DNA of 64,000 bases from Arabidopsis thaliana. Lineage: Eukaryota; Streptophyta; Magnoliopsida; Brassicales; Brassicaceae. This document shows, one piece after another, positions 44,307 through 56,092 of this stretch (its first letter is position 1; each line of letters opens with the position of its first letter). The stretch covers positions 4,836,001-4,900,000 of the forward strand of contig NC_003070.9 of assembly GCF_000001735.4 (NCBI RefSeq), read 5' to 3'. Under the pieces are notes generated by a model, which had not been told where the DNA came from, searched no databases, and saw only the letters and a program-made list of their open reading frames with translations. The position numbers and the translations under genes are program-made.

Positions 44307-45784
44307 TTACTCATCTTTGGATACTTTGATTGGCCGTGTTTCAAATCCTCCATTGGCTCTTTTCTCCAATGAATAAGGCAAGTAAGTGCCGAGAATCCTA
44401 TCCCACATAACAAAGAATGGCTGCGAGAAGTTGTATTTGGTTCCATAGAGTTGGTGGTGAACATCATGGTAAGCAGAGTTATTACTGAAGAAGATGTGAA
44501 ATGGATTTCCCGGAAGCCATAGTCCACAATGATCATCTACTGTTTTGATGGTAGCGAAGGAGAAGAAAAAGATGGCTGTTCTTGGGGACATACCAGAGAA
44601 GAGGAAAGACAAAGCACCACCAATAGTGTCCAAGAGAAGACCTTCTAGTGGATGGTTGTATAGAGCTCCATACGAATAAGGCACAATAAGGCGATGATGC
44701 TGAGAGTGGATGTGCTTGTATAAGAACTTGTTGAGGTGCATATATCGATGAATGAAATATTGCCAAGTGTCAATTACAAGCATAGCGATGATAAACTGCC
44801 TAGCCAGAAGTAGAATGGAAAATTGCTGTGTCGTAGCAGCATCTGCATCACTTCCTGTTATCTAAAGAGAACAACCAAATTCCAAACAAAATATTTCAGG
44901 TAAACAAGAAACAAATGCTCCAAAATGCTAATATATGAAGCTCTATCAACAAAATATCCAGAGTGTACCATAACATGAGAACTAGAAACCTCAATCAATT
45001 TCTTCCAATACAGAGAAACATCACAAGCTCACGACTCTGAAACACACAAATAGTGAGAAATTCCAAGACTATCTATAACGGTCTCCCATGCAAGAGAACA
45101 AAACCTTGCACATGTGAATGATGAAGGGTAAAGATTGTATTCCTCTAAGCACTATTAGACAAGGGAATCACAAATCTAGACGTAAAAGCTTTTCTAAAGT
45201 AACGCCTTATGTTCAAGAATTTCAAGTGAAACAATCTAGCAAATTCTCTATATAAAACAGCAAGAAGCAGGAGATTCAAGTTTTATTTCATCAAACAATC
45301 TCCAGAATCTAAACTATTCTTAATGCAGCCTAAATCTGTAACCTTGATCCAACAGCTTCAGGACAACAAAAGGTGAATTGAAATCAGAAAACCCCTAATT
45401 CATTCTCATCGACCTAAGTTCACTAACCACAAAATTAGATTAACAAGAAGCACAAGGAGGACAACAACATTATTAGCATAATCCACAACCAAAATCCTAT
45501 AACATTCACAAATTTGCCACAATGTTCAAAGAAGGGAGAGAGAGAGAGAGATTCAATACCTTGAAGAGAATAACGGAGATAATAGCCTGAAGAGTCTGTT
45601 GAAGAAGAACGCCCTTAACGACGGCAGATTTAGAAACGAGATTCTTCTCATCCTCATCTATCTTCGAATGCAATCTATATTTATCCAAAGATCCTAAGCA
45701 AATGTACATCCCTGAATACACCCAATACACCAGAATCGGCACAAATGTCCCCAGAAATTCATCTGAAATCACGAAACTCATCAT
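44307..45784 (-). CDS. SBH2: Sphingoid base C4-hydroxylase SBH2
   Basis: Exons 45560-45784 and 44307-44861, joined after an AAG codon, give 259 residues. Di-iron histidine boxes of the fatty acid hydroxylase superfamily are complete: H113-x3-H117 (HRYMH), H127-x2-H130-H131 (HSQHH) and H207-x2-H210-H211 (HDVHH). Several membrane helices surround them. The enzyme works in the ER and hydroxylates sphinganine (dihydrosphingosine) at C4 to give phytosphingosine for ceramide synthesis, and acts redundantly with SBH1. The reading starts with two Met codons; the first is used here. Intron 1 is about 700 bp and has a GA-repeat beside its donor (about 45535-45552). Confidence 0.94.
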
Positions 45785-46653
45785 CTCTAATTCTAATCAA
45801 TCTCTCCCCCACAACAACTCGAGAATACGAAATCAAACACCGCCAGAAGAAAATCGCATCACTCTTCGCTAAACTACACGAAGGAGAGATTAGATTATAA
45901 TCTTCTTCTTCCTCGTTGCTTCGGTGTTTTCTTTCGTCGTCGAGAAGAATAGGAGAAGAAAATGCAGAGGAGGAGATGATGAAGAGATCTAACGTGATTT
46001 TTCAGGTGGGACCCAACTATTCGGAATTTTCCACGTGGCTTTAAACGAATGGTCAAGGCGCCAACTGGTTTCAATTTTAATGTGTGCTAATTAATTACAA
46101 TCTCTACATATTAAAAATTTAATATACGAATGGTGAAAATATGATTAGAAACACATGCCAAAAAACATAAAAGTCTAAAAACAAAATCATTGATTTGATT
46201 TTGCCTCTCTGTTCTCTTATCTGTACAATTGTGGACACATTTGGTGGCTACCTCGTGGGGTTGGCAATAATGTGGTGTTTATCGTTTATTAATTGATATT
46301 TCTATAAAATATGTAAAAAACATTAACTCATTAGTAGTTTAATTAGATCTTCTCTGCTTGATTTCCGATTCAGATTCAAAACAATTAGAGAAGTAGCAAA
46401 AAATGTGTGTAAGAATACACAAATATATTGTCTAACGAAGATAACATACTATAATGTCTAATATAAAATAAAATTACAACCAAAAATAGAAAATGGAGCA
46501 CTAATAAGATCGCGTAAGTCAATAACGAATCTAGTGTTACAACTAGTAGTGCACAAGATGTAGTAGTAACTCTTTCATAACAGGATAAGTAACTTACTTT
46601 GCGAGGGCAGCCAATAATGGGGACTAGAGTCGGAGAACAACAAATAATGAACT
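45785..46653. other. Spacer between SBH2 and the HGH1-like gene
   Basis: SBH2 leader and promoter (to about 46050) followed by AT-rich sequence and the 3' flank of the HGH1-like gene. No additional gene seen. Confidence 0.5.
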
Positions 46654-48686
46654 TCAAGACTCTGCTTTTGTTGGCTCCAACGACTCTTCCGGACCTCCAG
46701 CTTCCTCAACAAGCTGGTTAAAAACGGCACAGCAAATAACGGTTAATAGTGAGAAAGATGCTATCTTAAGTCCTGTAGAGTTAGTCAGTGAGTGAGATTA
46801 GAGGGAGTGAACATACCAAAGAACCGACTTGCTCATAGGCTCTCATTGCTTTCGGATCTTCTTCATATTCGTATCCCAATTGTAGAATCCGTGGGCCGTT
46901 GACTGACCAAAATGCCCTTCGACCTGCCTCCTGCAACATCAAAAGTAGTTTTGACATAACAGAGGACCTTTTGTAAGTTTTGGGTTTGATTGGTCCTTCA
47001 CAAGAGTTCACAAGAAGGGAAAGCGAGACAGAGAAATGTTTTACCTCTAAGATGATCAAATATATAGCTTCGAGTGTCTGAACGCGAATGTCAGGATCAG
47101 TAACTGGTTCTCGCTCAATGGACAGTGCACTTCCAAGCTCAGGTGGCATTTTTGCGACATCTTGCTCACTGTATGTCTAAGGAAAGTAAAACCCAATAAT
47201 CAGAAACTATTTTCTCATAAAAGAAGAAAACCTTTGTAAGCAACAACGTAGCAGCTATAAAGCAAAATCAACAAACCTTGCTGCCTGCAACTGGTAGGAG
47301 CAGAGCGGGCCAAAGAAACTCTGATATCAAGAGTATATTCTGGAGTTGGTTTTTGGCTTCAAAACAACAGTTACGAATAGTCCCAGCAACCTGAAAGCCG
47401 ATAAGCATAATCCATGTTAAATTGTTCAAAGGGTATAGACTAAGCAACATGTTCATTAAAGAGTAATCTGCCAAACTCCTTTTAAACGTACCCCTTTCTT
47501 TCGCAATTGATTTGTTGAATCAAACTGCCTAATGATCTGTTTTAATAGTCGTCTCTTTGGCTCCAGTAACAATTTCCTCCCATCTTCTGTTTTTGATATG
47601 TTGACAAGGATCGAACCAACATGCTCAAACTGATCATCTGGTGCGCAAATAAGAACAATATTCAGTAATTCATTCCTCTTTTTATACAGTAGCTATGAAA
47701 CTTGATTGCAAACTAAAAAAACTACCAGTAAGTAACTACGCATAATATTCAATGGTGCCAATGCAAACATTAAAATTCTAGACTGTCCTACCGAGGATTA
47801 GATTTAGATATATGAAACAAAAACGTGATATATGAAAAGGAAATTCCAAACTATCATATCTAGAAGTAGATATATATATATATAAACTTGGACAAATTAT
47901 ATTACAATACTAAAGTGGGAAGTACATACCAGCAGTTTCACCAGAAGACCTGCAAAATGACCTAACAAGCTTCATGATATGTAGTCCATGCATCTTCTCA
48001 TCGTCAATCTAACAAAGGCATAAAGTTTTACACGATTAGCTACGTCACCATTAGACTACCAAAAGATAATCCCCACTATATATTACACAAATTTAACTTA
48101 TGATAAACGACCTGAAGCAAAGAAGAAACCCCATCATCCAACTGAGTAAGATTCACTAGAAGCATAACAAGTAATCTGGTAATACAAGACTCTGGCTTAT
48201 ACAACATGTCCATGGCCACTTTAATCAAACCCATTTGAATCATCTTCTTTGCCAATTCACACTTCTGAGAAAGATTAACAAGAGCTTGAGCTGCTGGCTC
48301 TGATACCTCCTGCAAAATTGAATTCAAAACAACATTTCAATATCTCTCAATCCAAATTCAGGAAACAATTAGTGCTTCTTAAGAGTTGATTCAATGACCT
48401 TGCTTTCATTTAGAAGCTGAGACAATGATGGAAGAAGAATCTCGGAATACTTTGATAGAGATTGTAAACCTTCCTCGGAACCAGTTAAACCACTAACAAT
48501 TTCCACCGCAGCTTTCTTCACCTACAAGTTTGTTTCTTCATTCAATCAGACTCATCGGTAACAAAAACCCTAGAATCTAAAATTATCAATGCATCCCCAT
48601 AGCTCAGAAACAGATGAAACCAAAAAGCTTACAGGCGGTGAAGGAGATGACAAAAATTCGACAAGCTCTTCCAGCTCCGTCACCAT
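46654..48686 (-). CDS. ARM-repeat protein of the HGH1 family
   Basis: Nine exons, 48633-48686, 48399-48521, 48112-48309, 47930-48008, 47492-47637, 47277-47390, 47045-47176, 46817-46930 and 46654-46713, all in phase, give 339 residues. Armadillo-type helices run through the first two-thirds. The C-terminal part carries the family-specific stretch MPPELGSALSIERE, RVQTLEAIYLII, and YEYEEDPKAMRAYEQVGSL typical of HGH1 (DUF383/DUF384). In yeast and animals HGH1 is a chaperone-like factor for folding translation elongation factor eEF2; the same role in plants is an inference. One gene, no sign of damage. The start at 48686 is the first ATG of the reading. Confidence 0.88.
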
Positions 48687-49048
48687 ATCTCCGAGGAAGA
48701 ATTTTCCGTCGAGAGAGAGAGAGTATCAACGTTTCTGCGCGTAAATGTCACCGCCGGCGAACACGAAAAATCCTCAGGGTTTTTGTTGTACAACTAAACT
48801 AAACACTCTAAATTGTTCAGAAGGTTTAAAAAAACCCCAAATTCAGTAATATTGCAAAACAACCCACAGACTAATCAAAGTTTTCATAATCACCTTCCAA
48901 TTAATAGTAATACGTTTTGGGTTATTTTGTCAAAATTTTAGTTAGTTTGAGGATTGTTTTAAAATTTTACCTAAAATAAAACCAGTTTCATCTTTGAGAC
49001 AAAAATTTGTCCGTGGAAGAAATCTTGACATTTTCGGATTTGACAAAG

Positions 49049-50672
49049 ATGGAAGCTTGTTTGAGATGTTCACGAGGAAGCTATCTAATTGAAGCCATGA
49101 GACCACTCTCCAGCTCTCTCCGGCCTTCTTCTTCTGTCTCTTTTAGCACCGGTTAGTTTCTACTTTCTAATCCTTCTCTGTTTCTCAATTAAAATGACCA
49201 AAATTGAATTAGAGTCTGTGAGTTGCATTTTGATTTTGGAATTGGGTATTCTGTAAATTAGGGTTCTTATTGTATGTCTGTCAAAATCTGACCTTTTTTT
49301 TTACTTCAATTATTTGGTCATTGTGAAGGCAAGCCAATCAAGAGAGCTTATGATGGATTGTTGCTTGATGCTGGAGGAACTCTTTTGCAATTGTCGAAAC
49401 CTGTTCATGAAACCTACGCTTCCTTGGGCCAAAAATATGGTCACTTTCTTACACTCTTTGTCTTTGATCTGTTCCAAAACCAATTTCAGATGTTCTCATG
49501 TTGGCATTTGTTTCTAGTTCAGGTCTCAAGACAACTCCAGCTGAGATCAAGGAAGGTTTCAAGAGAGTTTTTTCTGCCCCTTGGCCTGAGAAGTTACGTT
49601 ACCAGGTCCCTAAATGCATGTGTGAATCTCTCTTTGTAATAGATTCTATCTTTGCTCGTTACTGTAAGCAAACGTATTAAAAGAGAACATTCTTTCATTG
49701 TTAGGGAGATGGAAGACCATTCTGGAAGCTTGTTGTTTCGGAAGCTACTGGTTGTTCTGATAATGACTACTTCGAAGACGTCTACCAAGTGAGTATCGAG
49801 TGAAAGACTCTTTCTTTGAGGCTTTTGACTAGTCTTTCGGTTCCATTAACAATCCATCACATTGTTTTATCTCTTAAGTATTATGCGAATGGCGAGGCAT
49901 GGCATCTCCCAGAAGGAGCTTATGAGACAATGTCACTACTGAAAGATGCTGGAGGTTATTATTACTCTCTCCTTGTTAACTTAGATAACTTTTTGTATTC
50001 TTTATGGCGGATTTGTAAAATTGGTGTTAGATGATTGCAGTTAAGATGGCTGTTGTGTCTAATTTCGATACCAGGCTAAGAAAGCTATTGAAGGATCTTA
50101 ATGTCATAGATATGTAAGCTTTGTCATGTTTTGTTATATAAACCAGAAGTCTGAGTACCAAAGTTAACACCATGAATGGTAATCGTTTATAATGCTTGCA
50201 TCTCTTGCAGGTTCGATGCTGTGATTGTATCCGCAGAAGTCGGATACGAGAAGCCTGATGAACGAATCTTCAAATCTGCGTTAGGTATTGGCATATTGCA
50301 TTCTAAACTGAAGTGTTGTTTCGTTTAAATTATAAGAAAGGTTTCAGAGTTAACATTTTGTGTCAAGCGGAGAACAAATTAACGTTAACATTTTGTGTCA
50401 AGCGCAGAACAAATCAGCGTAGATGTAAACAGAGCAGTGCATGTCGGAGATGATGAAGGAGCTGATAAAGGCGGAGCAAACGCCATCGGTATTGCTTGTT
50501 GGTGCGCCAAATATACTTTTCATCTTGTTTTTTCCGAGGTTTTTAAATTCTCATCCATCATAACACATAGTGCTTTTTGTTTATCTGTTTTCTTTGAAAA
50601 TTTAGGTTGTGGGGAGAAGATGTGCAGACATTTTCGGACATACAAAAGCGGATCTTGGTTTCAGAACTCTAA
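49049..50672 (+). CDS. HAD-like hydrolase superfamily protein
   Basis: Nine exons, 49049-49151, 49329-49439, 49523-49605, 49705-49788, 49879-49954, 50041-50113, 50211-50284, 50408-50501 and 50606-50672, give 254 residues. An N-terminal Ser/Arg-rich region suggests organelle import. HAD motif I reads LLLDAGGT (Asp48); the second Asp of the canonical DxD is Gly here. Motif II is VVSNFD, motif III KP in YEKPDERIF, and motif IV HVGDDEGADKGGANAIG. The layout resembles the HDHD3/REG-2 subgroup. With the usual general acid missing from motif I, phosphatase activity is doubtful, though the phosphate-binding scaffold is kept. Exon 8 begins inside a 35-bp tandem duplication. Confidence 0.88.
50349..50418 (+). 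repeat. 35-bp tandem duplication spanning a splice acceptor
   Basis: GTTAACATTTTGTGTCAAGC occurs at 50349 and again at 50384. Copy 1 (50349-50383) has GGAG where copy 2 has GCAG, and only the copy 2 AG (at 50407) leads into the conserved reading frame of exon 8. The copies are otherwise almost identical. Confidence 0.9.
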
Positions 50673-50860
50673 GCTTCAAAGATTTTGTTCTGCAATATTT
50701 TTCAGACCCTGTACACACTTACTCAATCAACACTGTAATCTGTCTCTTTAAAAATTTAATTAATAATGAAAAAGCTGCAAACTTGGACAACAAGAATCTA
50801 AAATTTAAATCAAATAGATGGATCCACGAGAAGCAAACAAAAAGAAGAAAATGGTGAAAG

Positions 50861-51981
50861 TTACAATATAGAGATTAAACTCTCGAAATAACAAAAAACA
50901 CTATCTCCGCAACGATAGGTGCCTATGGAAACTGAATCAACAGATTTGGTTTTGATATCATATATCATCAGCTGTCTACTATTTGATCTAGGACAACACA
51001 AAAGCTTATTCTTCTCCAAAATGGCTACTGGTAATGATTGCGTAACACTACGATTCACTATCGAATATATTTGTTCCCAGGTCTTGTTCTCTGAATTGAA
51101 CGACCATATTATCATTTGTTGGAGAGGTTTACTAACCGATAAGCACAAACGGTTATTCAGGCTGCGTGTGATAATGTTTCTATGATCTGCTTCCGCAAAA
51201 GGAGCTTTAGAGATAACTTGAAAAGTTTCGGTGTGGAGATCTAACGCTAAAACTTTAATTTCTTTCTTCCCGGTTAACCAATAAAGCGATCCATCTACAT
51301 ACAGAGCATGCCCCCGAGACGAGGAAGTATTAATCCGATAAGGAGAAGAAGGATTGATATACCTCCAAGTGTTGGTGCTAAAATCAAAAACTTCACATGT
51401 AGTAGCGTTTTCTAGGCCAAGTTCGGAAGAGTTATACATAACCAAACCGGTTTGTATATGCCACTGATTTTGTCTTTGCCAAATCCAAATTTAACGTGAC
51501 TAAAATAACTTGGCTGCTCAAGACAGATTTGTTGCAACCTGGAAACAGGGAAACGTCGATGCCATCGAGTGGCGGGATTATAAACAATGTTGTTTAAGGT
51601 TTGGTAATCAAAGAGGCAAACAAGACCGTCACAACTATTGTGGAAAAGTTGGTAAATATGATATCGTTCTGATGATATCAACAACACGTTAGTTTTAAGT
51701 GGAGGAGAATCAGCAGTAACATGATGGGGCAACACCAACGTACTGGGTACTTCAGACACCAATACAAGATTTAGATCTTTCCCGCCAGCTGAGCAGATCA
51801 ACTGTTTCGCCTGGAAATATTGAGATTCGATTGTCAACTTCCATTGTTTGCAAGCAGACTTGAATCTGAGCAGAGATTTCACCGGAACTCTCTCAAGAAT
51901 ATCCTCAACGGTGTCGTGGGGAAGCAATTGCATTATTTCTCTGTCTATTGAGAGGATTTTGTTCTGAGTGATGGATAACAT
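50861..51981 (-). CDS. F-box protein with associated interaction domain, frame switch mid-gene
   Basis: The N-terminal part begins with an F-box (LLPHDTVEDILERVPVKSLL, then SACKQW) from an ATG at 51981 or 51933. The F-box-associated domain (FBA_1/kelch-like) continues through CDGLVCLFDYQ and YNPATRWHRRFP. The second half, also clearly FBA (TCEVFDFSTNTWRYI, GSLYWLTG), is in a different frame; the two open frames overlap at 51412-51445. So the gene either carries a single-base frame change, or uses introns that I cannot place with confidence to bypass it. An intact version would serve as the substrate receptor of an SCF ubiquitin ligase. F-box genes are a fast birth-and-death family in Brassicaceae, and a recent pseudogene would not be surprising. 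Confidence 0.7.
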
Positions 51982-52071
51982 GAAAGATATGCTTATTTGT
52001 ATCAATTCAATCCAATGTTGATTTTTTCCTTGAGGAGGAAGATAAAAAAAAAAAAACGTATATACAATCGA

Positions 52072-52140
52072 TGGGCCCTAACCCTATCCCTAACAAATCT
52101 CTTTAATATGTAATGCGCTTTAATAGTTAAAGCCCATTAG
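52072..52140 (+). promoter_or_regulatory. RPL10A promoter: site II and telo-box-like motifs
   Basis: TGGGCC at 52072-52077 is followed at once by TAACCCTATCCCTAAC (52079-52094), close to the plant telo box (AAACCCTA). A reverse site II-like GCCCATT lies at 52132-52138. The pair site II plus telo box is a known hallmark of plant ribosomal-protein gene promoters. Confidence 0.65.
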
Positions 52141-52269
52141 TTAAAAACCCAGAGCTATATTGTTGACCTAGCAAATTTCGGATCTATAAATTGAAGCCAT
52201 TTTCTAGGTCATTAGTTTTTTCGTCGAGCAGCCGCGCTTTTTGGCCGAGGAAGGATAAAGAGAGACGCC

Positions 52270-53408
<1,139 letters not shown>

Positions 53409-54374
53409 AGAGTATCAGAACTGAAGTATCCTTCTCATTCCGGTGAAGAAGAATTATAATCAGCCTGAATCTTTTTACTTATCGTTATCTCTGGTGTTGT
53501 TTTAAGTTTTTAGTTGGACACAATCAGTATTCTGAATCTTTTTGTGACTCTTTTGTTTAAGCTCTGAAATGATTTTGTTCCTTCGTTCTTGGCCATATAT
53601 CTTTCATTTGCAAGTTTTATCATGGCTTTAGCTTTAAATATTTTAATTGAAGATTTGCTTGAAAATCGTTGAAGTTTTAGATAGAGATGGGTGATTGCCT
53701 TGTTGGATCATTTAGTATGCATAAAAGATTTGAAATTAGCATAGCAAGCCCATCTTAGGTATTGTCATGCAAGGCTGAGAGTTCAAAGAGAAAATGACAG
53801 AGACCTACCTACACGTCAAAATCAGATGCAAACTGCCATTTTCCTGATTAAGTCTATCTTTGTTTTTTTTACTTTTCAAAGAATTAATTGCCATAATTTC
53901 TGAAGAAGGAAGCAAAAATCCCAAAACAGAGAACCAAGAGAAAGGAGAAAAATTGAAAAGTTTATGGTATTACTTGCAAGCAAAAGATCAAGTTATCTTG
54001 CAAACAACAACTATAAGATTAAAAGCTCTTTTTCTTCTCTTATCAGAGAATTGAAAGAAGAACACACAAAACACATAATATAGTCTCTTTGCGAAAAAAT
54101 GAATGAAACGAATATAAACAAAAATTTTAACAAATAGTATAGCAGAACTGAAAAACTCTAGATTCTGAACTTTCTCCACCAAACTTATTACAAGACCTGT
54201 TTCTGTTCTTTCCAAGAAACTAACAATACCACCAAGATGATTGTATCCAATTGAATTCAAATAAATTTCTTTTATAACCAAAATTAATAAGAAAAAAAAG
54301 ACTGCAACTTTCGACATCTCCAACGGCAGGAGAATCATAAAAATCATCTGAAAGTTATTGTTGAAACCCTTTTA
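53409..54374. other. Convergent spacer between RPL10A and the kelch gene
   Basis: About 970 bp containing the RPL10A 3' UTR and the 3' flank of the kelch gene. Opposite-strand frames at 53860-54347 are AT-rich shadows. No other feature. Confidence 0.5.
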
Positions 54375-55700
54375 TCAGCAACCCATCACCGCGCAATTGT
54401 AAACAAAATTCGATGAATGTTTCCTACCGAGCAATGTCCATAGAGGCGGACTTCGATCACTAGATGGTATCCATGAATTCAGTTCAATGTACCCTCCACC
54501 TGAACTCCTAGGACCACCAATCACAATCAACCTCTCACCGCAAGCTCTAAACGCTAATCCCCAACCGTTAACCGAGTCAGCTCTTTCGGGCAATCTCCCT
54601 AAAGTAAACCATTTCTTACTCTCCTTATCATACTTCCTCACTTCCATATCAGCATGATCAGCAGCATACAATTCGTTATTCACAACCGCAACAAGAGGCG
54701 GCGCCTCTGCTGCTGCCGGCATTTCCCGGCTCCTTGGAGGCGACATTTCCGGTATCTCAGTCCATTTCTTCGTCTCTAAATCAAACTCCTCACCACAAGT
54801 AAGCACTTTCGAATCATTTCCACCAATTCCTCCAATCACATAGAACTTCCCATCCATGAAAACACCTGAACACATCTTCCTTGGTTTATTCATCTTCGGA
54901 AGTGTAGTCCAAGTCTGAAGCTCGGAGTTATACATCTCAGCGGAATCACTGATTTTGCCAAAAGAATCAAAACCACCAGCAAAGATCGCAATCTCTCCTA
55001 GACTCGCTGAGCCAAACAAACACCTCGGAGAATTCATCCTCATACCGGAAGACCAAGAGTTAGTCAAAAGACTATATCTATATATAACATGAGAAGAGTA
55101 ATCATCTTTGCCTAACACAAGCAAATCCGTACCAACAGCTAAAGATTCTTTATCGGCACACATGAATGTAACACCTGAAGGCATTGTAGGCAAATTCATC
55201 CATCTTCTTTCAAAAGGATTGAAAGCAACCCATTCCAAAAGCTGACAAGAGAAGTAAACCCAATGTTCAACAATCTGGTTTTGCCTCCTGAGTCTATAAA
55301 TCTCTCCGGTCTTCACCAAAGACCGAAAACTCCGGTTTAAAGAAGCAATCGAACCGTAACCAGACCTCGAGCAACGAATCAAACAGCTTATAGAATTGTC
55401 TCTGCCAATATCATTGATAAGTGAATCGCCATCGCTATTACCATTGTTGTTAGAATCAGATTGGTCTTGTTCTTGTTCATCTTCTTCAATGGCTTCATTC
55501 CCATGAATTGAAAATCCCATCAATCTGGGAGACTTGCTCTGTCTGAGCTCATCAACATCATTCTCCAATGCTCTTTTGCCATTGATGAGATTAGATTCAG
55601 AGGAATCTTCTGGTTGTGGATACATGTATGGCCACTTTGATTCTGAAAGACGAGAACTTGAGAAAATCCTTGACATCAAATATGTCCGATCTTCCACCAT
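54375..55700 (-). CDS. F-box/kelch-repeat protein
   Basis: A single coding exon of 441 residues. After an acidic, Asn/Ser-rich N-terminus (EEDEQEQDQSDSNNNGNSDG) comes an F-box-like helical segment (LIRCSRSGYGSIASLNRSFRSL) and then four or five kelch repeats, each with the Gly-Gly and spaced Tyr/Trp pattern: IFAGGFDSFG, FYVIGGIGGND, LIVIGGPRSSGG. It belongs to the At1g14330/SKIP11-like group of plant F-box kelch proteins, expected to be an SCF substrate receptor. The start at 55700 is the first ATG (MVEDRTYL); a longer reading begins at a non-ATG codon. A trinucleotide repeat sits upstream, likely in a leader intron. Confidence 0.92.
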   Translation of the reverse strand: MVEDRTYLMSRIFSSSRLSESKWPYMYPQPEDSSESNLINGKRALENDVDELRQSKSPRLMGFSIHGNEAIEEDEQEQDQSDSNNNGNSDGDSLINDIGRDNSISCLIRCSRSGYGSIASLNRSFRSLVKTGEIYRLRRQNQIVEHWVYFSCQLLEWVAFNPFERRWMNLPTMPSGVTFMCADKESLAVGTDLLVLGKDDYSSHVIYRYSLLTNSWSSGMRMNSPRCLFGSASLGEIAIFAGGFDSFGKISDSAEMYNSELQTWTTLPKMNKPRKMCSGVFMDGKFYVIGGIGGNDSKVLTCGEEFDLETKKWTEIPEMSPPRSREMPAAAEAPPLVAVVNNELYAADHADMEVRKYDKESKKWFTLGRLPERADSVNGWGLAFRACGERLIVIGGPRSSGGGYIELNSWIPSSDRSPPLWTLLGRKHSSNFVYNCAVMGC

Positions 55701-56056
55701 CTTCTCCGTACAGATTCCGATGTTAGAGAAATCAGATCGAGACGAGACCAAACACGAAATGCAAAATGGCTAAAAGAGAGAGAGAGATTCTGAGAAATCA
55801 AAAGACGATTAGATGATCCAAATCTCGATTGATAAAAATGGATTCAGAAGGAAAAACAAAAATTTGTCTCTTTATTGAAACATCAATCGCCAAAACAAAT
55901 TTGGTAGCTTCAAAAGTCAGATCTTTAGATTCCAAATTTGACTCGGAAAACAAAAAAAGAAAACCCAGAAAAACGAATCACTGATCTGAATATGATTCCT
56001 TTAGCGGAGAAGAAGAAGGAGAGAACAATGGAGAATCTTTAACAAGGAAGAGATTA

Positions 56057-56092
56057 TATAATAATAATAATAATAATAATAAGAAGAAGAAA
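56057..56092 (+). repeat. (AAT)n/(AAG)n microsatellite upstream of the kelch gene
   Basis: A run of about eight ATA/AAT units passes into AAG units, about 360 bp upstream of the kelch gene start codon and probably in its transcribed leader or leader intron. Likely polymorphic in length. Confidence 0.8.

Noticed and set aside
56057-56092. Trinucleotide run considered as a functional leader element
   Set aside because: A simple microsatellite is sufficient; nothing in the surroundings suggests a structured or protein-binding site.
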